Shown piece by piece: positions 30,868 through 34,144 of a DNA stretch of 34,144 bases. Positions within the stretch are counted from its first letter, which is position 1. Each line of letters starts with the position of its first letter. Origin of the DNA: JBBKWX01 sp037969175. Its GTDB lineage: Bacteria > Bacteroidota > Bacteroidia > AKYH767-A > JBBKVM01. The translations under genes were made by a program, and so were the position numbers. The stretch is taken from positions 1 through 34,144 of the forward strand of contig JBBKWX010000058.1 in NCBI GenBank assembly GCA_037969175.1, in the 5' to 3' direction. Below the pieces are notes generated by a model that did no database searches, was not told the DNA's origin, and saw only the letters and a program-made list of their open reading frames with translations.

Positions 30868-31410
30868 ATGAAAGTAATTAACTTATTATCAGGAATAGCC
30901 GTTGCAGGTCTGATGTTGGTTTCGATAGATATCAAAGCTCAGGATCACTCACATGGCTTTAAACCGGTGGAAGACAACGCACATTATCGCACTGCTATTG
31001 GAGTACGTGCTGGTGGAACTTCAGGTTTAACGATTAAGCATTTCTTTGCCAACTATTCTGCTATAGAAGGAATCATAGGATTTCATCCAAATGCATTTAG
31101 TCTTACAGCTCTTTATGAGAAGCATCAAGGATTTAGTACACCGGGCCTTCATTGGTATTATGGTGGAGGTGGTCACGTTGCTTTTGAGAGCGGAAGATTT
31201 TATTCATACAATGAAGGACGCAAATGGAGAAGATATTATGGTGATGGAGAAGTGGCTTTAGGAGTAGATGGAGTTTTAGGACTCGAATACAAGATCCCCC
31301 CAATTCCATTTGCAATTAGTTTCGATGTGAAACCTTTCCTCGAAGTGAATACAGGTGGTGGTACATACGTAGGACTTGATCCGGGATTGGGAATCAAAGT
31401 TGCTTTTTAA
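30868..31410 (+). CDS. Outer-membrane-type protein, module copy 2 (paralogue of 28631-29176)
   Basis: A 180-residue protein with a signal peptide (ending DIKAQ), then DHSHGFKPVEDNAHYRTAIG and the same barrel-like sequence as copy 1, ending GLGIKVAF. Differences are mostly conservative (for example HFFANYSAIEGIIGFHPNAF versus HFTGNFNAIEGIIGFYPNAL), which indicates that both copies are under selection. It is followed after 39 bp by the DUF4382 lipoprotein and then the coiled-coil lipoprotein, with no terminator between, so these three are likely one operon starting at the sigma-54-like element. Confidence 0.82.
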   Translation: MKVINLLSGIAVAGLMLVSIDIKAQDHSHGFKPVEDNAHYRTAIGVRAGGTSGLTIKHFFANYSAIEGIIGFHPNAFSLTALYEKHQGFSTPGLHWYYGGGGHVAFESGRFYSYNEGRKWRRYYGDGEVALGVDGVLGLEYKIPPIPFAISFDVKPFLEVNTGGGTYVGLDPGLGIKVAF

Positions 31411-31449
31411 TTTATGTGTAAAGCAGAGTATTAATCTAAAAAAACAACG

Positions 31450-31986
31450 ATGAAAAATATTAAAATCATTCTAATTGCTTTAGCTGTGACCTTCATATTC
31501 ACAGCCTGTAAAAAGCAAAGTGGAGATGCAAGTATGACGGTTCAGTTGAAAGATGCTCCTGCCAATTGGGATGCTGTTTGGGTAGACATAAAATCCGTTG
31601 AGCTCAATTATTCAGGAAATACACCCGGTCCCTCAGGTTGGGTAATACTGGATACTAAGGCAGGTATTTACGACTTGCTGCAATTACAAAATGGAGTGGT
31701 GGTTATTCTTACTGATAACACGATCATTCCTGCAGGAAAAGTGAGCCAGATGCGATTGATCCTGGGTAGTAATAACTCTATCGTTATTGATGGTGTTACA
31801 AGCCCATTGACCATCCCCAGTTCGGAGAATACTGGGATCAAGATCAATCTGAATACAAATCTTAGAGCAGGATATCATACGGTTGTCTTACTTGATTTCG
31901 ATGCGGAAAAGTCTATTGTGTTTGAAGGTAATGGTGGGATCAAACTCAAGCCTGTACTAAAAGTGGAAAATATTCATCAGAAATAA
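31450..31986 (+). CDS. DUF4382 domain lipoprotein
   Basis: A 178-residue protein with a lipoprotein signal (MKNIKIILIALAVTFIFTACKK, lipobox FTAC) and the DUF4382 core: MTVQLKDAPANWDAVWVDIKSVEL (~30-53), GVVVILTDNTIIPAGKVSQMRLILGSNNSIVIDG (~82-115) and AGYHTVVLLDFDAEKSIVFEGNGGIKLKPVLKV (~140-172). This is a beta-sandwich found in exported proteins of many Bacteroidota, with no established role known to me. It lies in the middle of module 2; only a frameshifted C-terminal remnant remains in module 1 (29183-29301). Confidence 0.92.
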   Translation: MKNIKIILIALAVTFIFTACKKQSGDASMTVQLKDAPANWDAVWVDIKSVELNYSGNTPGPSGWVILDTKAGIYDLLQLQNGVVVILTDNTIIPAGKVSQMRLILGSNNSIVIDGVTSPLTIPSSENTGIKINLNTNLRAGYHTVVLLDFDAEKSIVFEGNGGIKLKPVLKVENIHQK

Positions 31987-32017
31987 TTTTTTAAACTAAA
32001 AATTGGAGGAATTAAAA

Positions 32018-32890
32018 ATGAAAAACAAAATGAAAAACAACTTGGCAATAGTTGCTCTGGGGTTAGGACTGTTTGCAGTCTCATGCGCAGAAAAAAAGGA
32101 ACCGGAACAACCGGTTGTGTCAACAGAAGCATCGGCTGATGCAGTACGTGATTCGCTGGAAGATATCTATATGGAGACCTTATGGGAGATCGACAGAAAT
32201 ATGGCAGTAGTTCAGGAGAAACATGGTAATATTTTGATGGGCCCCGGCACACCAAATGAATCTGAGGTGAATGTGAAAGAGAGAATCATACGCAACATAC
32301 AAACTATTAATGCGCTGATGGATGAGAATAGATTGAAGTTGGCTGATATCCAGGATAACATTAAGAAGTATAAAATTGAAAATGGTAAACTTAAAAGACT
32401 TACCGGTGATGCAGAAGATCGCATCAAACAACAGGATGAGCAGATGGCTGCACTTAAAGTTCAGTTGACAAACAAAGAGTATGACATGGCAGGTTTACAA
32501 ACAAAGATGAATGAATCTGAACTACGTAATCAAATGCTCAATGAACTTACTGTAAAGTATGATAAAGAACTGAATACAGCATACTATGCTTTCGGTGAAT
32601 ACAAAGATCTGAAGCAAGAGGGAGTGATTGAAACAAGAAGTGGTTTGTTTGGTGTTGTTGGAAAACCTGTAGTAAATGAAAATGCTCCGGCTAGTTCATT
32701 CACTCAAATTGATATTCGCAAAGTGACAAACATTCCGGTAGCTTCTAAGAAAGCTGAACTGGTAACAGATCACCCTGCAGAATCTTACGAATTCAAAAAA
32801 GATGCTAACGGTAAAATAGATTATCTAGTGATAAAAAACCCGCAAGAGTTTTGGAGATTATCTAATTATCTGGTAATGGTTGTCAATTAA
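32018..32890 (+). CDS. Coiled-coil lipoprotein, module copy 2 (paralogue of 29333-30202)
   Basis: A 290-residue protein starting MKNKMKNNLAIVALGLGLFAVSCAEKKEPE with lipobox AVSC. The frame opens at TTG 32003, but GGAGGA at 32005-32010 is the ribosome site for the ATG at 32018. The coiled-coil region (~45-205) and C-terminal domain (VIETRSGLFGVVGKPVVNEN onward to NYLVMVVN) match copy 1 almost residue by residue. Same predicted location and unknown function as copy 1. It is 31 bp after the DUF4382 gene and closes the operon. Confidence 0.88.
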   Translation: MKNKMKNNLAIVALGLGLFAVSCAEKKEPEQPVVSTEASADAVRDSLEDIYMETLWEIDRNMAVVQEKHGNILMGPGTPNESEVNVKERIIRNIQTINALMDENRLKLADIQDNIKKYKIENGKLKRLTGDAEDRIKQQDEQMAALKVQLTNKEYDMAGLQTKMNESELRNQMLNELTVKYDKELNTAYYAFGEYKDLKQEGVIETRSGLFGVVGKPVVNENAPASSFTQIDIRKVTNIPVASKKAELVTDHPAESYEFKKDANGKIDYLVIKNPQEFWRLSNYLVMVVN

Positions 32891-32932
32891 CCATTGACAA
32901 AGTATCAATAAAGTAATCGATGCTTTAATATC

Positions 32933-32978
32933 AACACATCACCCGTTCAGATCAACGAAACGGAATGGGTGATGTGTT
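32933..32978 (+). other. Long hairpin after module 2, lacking a T-tract
   Basis: AACACATCACCC and GGGTGATGTGTT form a perfect 12-bp stem with a ~22-nt loop, homologous in the stem core to the terminator at 30245-30293. The bases that follow (CATACTAAAAATTC) are not a T-run. It may be a weakened terminator or an mRNA-stabilising 3' end, allowing readthrough into the small membrane protein genes. Confidence 0.7.
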
Positions 32979-33032
32979 CATACTAAAAATTCAAATTGTG
33001 AATAAACAATGGTCTGGTTAAAATATATTTTG

Positions 33033-33182
33033 ATGAGAAACATCCTTTTTATAATTGCTATAGTGCTGATCATTGGGTGGTTCCTTGGACAATTCGTTTT
33101 TTTTGCAGGACAATCGATCCATATCTTATTAGTCAGTGCTATCCTGTTTATCATCATGGGTGTAGTTCGAAATGAAGTATGA
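33033..33182 (+). CDS. lmo0937-family small membrane protein, copy 2
   Basis: A 49-residue two-helix peptide, MRNILFIIAIVLIIGWFLGQ to GVVRNEV, the same length as copy 1 (30486) with the IIGW..G and QSIHILL positions kept. Its position after coiled-coil lipoprotein 2 mirrors that of copy 1 after lipoprotein 1, so it belongs to the duplicated module. Confidence 0.87.
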   Translation: MRNILFIIAIVLIIGWFLGQFVFFAGQSIHILLVSAILFIIMGVVRNEV

Positions 33183-33264
33183 TCTTGATCAATGCTTGAA
33201 AAGTAGAAAAGGTTTTAATCACATTATCATCTATTAGAAATTTAACAATTAAAAAATACAAGTC

Positions 33265-33585
33265 ATGAAAAAATTAACACTAAGTATATTGACGGTTTTT
33301 ATGTCAATGACATTTCAACCAATGATTGGAGTAGCAGCGGAAAAAGAATCTATCGCGATTAGCTCCGAAACAAAAGAAAAAGAAGCTGCAGAAGCAGAAG
33401 TTTTATTGAATCGCCTCAATGAGATCAAAGCGATGGATAAGTCTAATTTGAGTTCTATGGAAAGGAAAGAATTGAGATCAGAAGTAAAAGTAACTAAGGA
33501 AAGACTTAAGGATATTGGAGGCGGAGTATATCTATCTGTCGGAGCAATAATAGTGATTTTATTAGTATTAATTATTCTTCTTTAA
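33265..33585 (+). CDS. Small exported membrane-anchored protein, unrecognised
   Basis: A 106-residue protein: a signal-like N-terminus (MKKLTLSILTVFMSMTFQPMIGVAA), a charged helical middle (~30-85, KEKEAAEAEVLLNRLNEIKAMDKSNLSSMERKELRSEVK) and a C-terminal membrane helix (VYLSVGAIIVILLVLIILL). Proteins of this layout occur next to lmo0937-type genes in other Bacteroidota, to my recollection, without known function. It is 12 bp upstream of the third lmo0937-type gene and likely co-transcribed with it. Confidence 0.8.
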   Translation: MKKLTLSILTVFMSMTFQPMIGVAAEKESIAISSETKEKEAAEAEVLLNRLNEIKAMDKSNLSSMERKELRSEVKVTKERLKDIGGGVYLSVGAIIVILLVLIILL

Positions 33586-33597
33586 AAATTTACGATC

Positions 33598-33753
33598 ATG
33601 GGAAACTTATTATATATAATCGCAGTGATCCTTATCATAGGATGGCTTATAGGATTTATCGGATTTCAAGCAGGTGGCCTGATTCATATTTTATTGATCA
33701 TAGCTGTCATCTCAATCATTCTTCAAGTTATTCAAGGGAAGAGGCCTCTATAA
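33598..33753 (+). CDS. lmo0937-family small membrane protein, copy 3
   Basis: A 51-residue peptide, MGNLLYIIAVILIIGWLIGF to VIQGKRPL, with the family pattern LLYIIAVILIIGW and GGLIHILLIIAVISIIL. It differs from copies 1 and 2 in a one-residue-longer turn and a different C-terminus. It directly follows the 33265 gene. Confidence 0.87.
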   Translation: MGNLLYIIAVILIIGWLIGFIGFQAGGLIHILLIIAVISIILQVIQGKRPL

Positions 33754-33819
33754 ATGATGCTTTCCGAATGAAATTATCTCCTATCATTTAAAAGTATAAA
33801 CAGTATAAACAATTCAAAA

Positions 33820-34035
33820 ATGAAATCTAGAACAATTGGAATTGTAGTTATGGTTATTGGAATAATAATGATGGTTTATACCGGATTTAATTATGTCACA
33901 ACAGAAAGAGTAGCGAAGATTGGTCCGATAGAAATTAATCAGGAGAAAGAACATCAGGTACAGTGGACTCCAATCTTGGGAATAATCCTAACTGTTGGAG
34001 GCGTTCTAATAATGATATCAACAAAAAAAGATTAG
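33820..34035 (+). CDS. Small two-helix membrane protein, unrecognised
   Basis: A 71-residue protein with membrane helices at ~5-25 and ~49-66, separated by a polar loop (TTERVAKIGPIEINQEKEHQVQW), and a short basic end (STKKD). Similar small proteins are frequent beside stress genes in Bacteroidota. No family name is recognised with certainty. 66 bp separate it from the third lmo0937-type gene. Confidence 0.8.
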   Translation: MKSRTIGIVVMVIGIIMMVYTGFNYVTTERVAKIGPIEINQEKEHQVQWTPILGIILTVGGVLIMISTKKD

Positions 34036-34109
34036 AGACAAGATTCTCTGATCAAAAAATTTAAAATGATTTTGGATTAATGTAAATCCTGAATCTAAAT
34101 CTAAACAAA

Positions 34110-34144
34110 ATGAAACAATCTAACAGTACATTACTAACGAGATG
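34110..34144 (+). CDS. Start of a further gene, cut by the window end
   Basis: ATG at 34110 opens MKQSNSTLLTR and the frame stays open to the last base. The A-rich leader (CTAAACAAA before ATG) is like the other starts in this cluster. Eleven residues are too few to identify the product. Confidence 0.45.
   Translation, partial: MKQSNSTLLTR

Overview
The window looks like a chromosomal segment of a member of the Bacteroidota, probably an uncultured or environmental lineage of the Chitinophagales/Sphingobacteriales/Flavobacteriales type. The evidence is four proteins with C-terminal type IX secretion (T9SS type A) sorting domains, several porin-like small outer-membrane barrels, AT-rich DNA, mostly A-rich leaders without Shine-Dalgarno sequences, and -7 boxes of the Bacteroidota TAnnTTTG type. 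No phage, CRISPR array or intact insertion sequence is visible.

Layout. 1-2769 is the 3' part of a large T9SS-exported SBBP/beta-propeller-like protein. 2870-7472 is a redox or electrophile-type accessory group: an HxlR regulator divergent from YceI, then pirin, a luciferase-like flavin oxidoreductase, a short-chain dehydrogenase and a GNAT acetyltransferase. The HxlR/YceI intergenic region carries operator-like repeats over face-to-face promoters. 7561-11733 holds an outer-membrane-type protein and two paralogous T9SS proteins, separated by two small membrane proteins and a MITE-like element. 11846-12202 is a four-helix-bundle (S23/IVP family) gene bracketed by G-rich and C-rich repeats in opposite orientation, followed by tRNA-Leu(CAA). 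12868-15050 is a housekeeping block, prs-rplY-pth. A secreted trypsin-like protease and an unrecognised exported protein follow.

17619-19051 is 1.4 kb of non-coding repeat DNA: an 84-bp tandem duplication, a 113-bp-period duplication, a second diverged copy of the MITE-like element, and two copies of a structured GC-rich repeat. 19052-22658 encodes a tandem universal stress protein, small lipoproteins, a VOC-family protein and a T9SS-targeted cupredoxin.

23119-34144 is the most interesting part. A hybrid sensor kinase (HisKA-HATPase-REC-Hpt) and a sigma-54 activator of the NtrC type sit directly before a run of envelope genes. That run contains a duplicated module of outer-membrane protein, DUF4382 lipoprotein, coiled-coil lipoprotein and a ~50-residue lmo0937-type membrane peptide. 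In the first module the DUF4382 gene has decayed to a frameshifted C-terminal remnant. Both copies of the outer-membrane gene are preceded, at nearly the same distance, by TGGC-N7-TTGAA, which resembles a sigma-54 -24/-12 promoter with one base changed in the -12 element. I propose, as inference, that the kinase/activator pair controls this duplicated envelope-stress locus.
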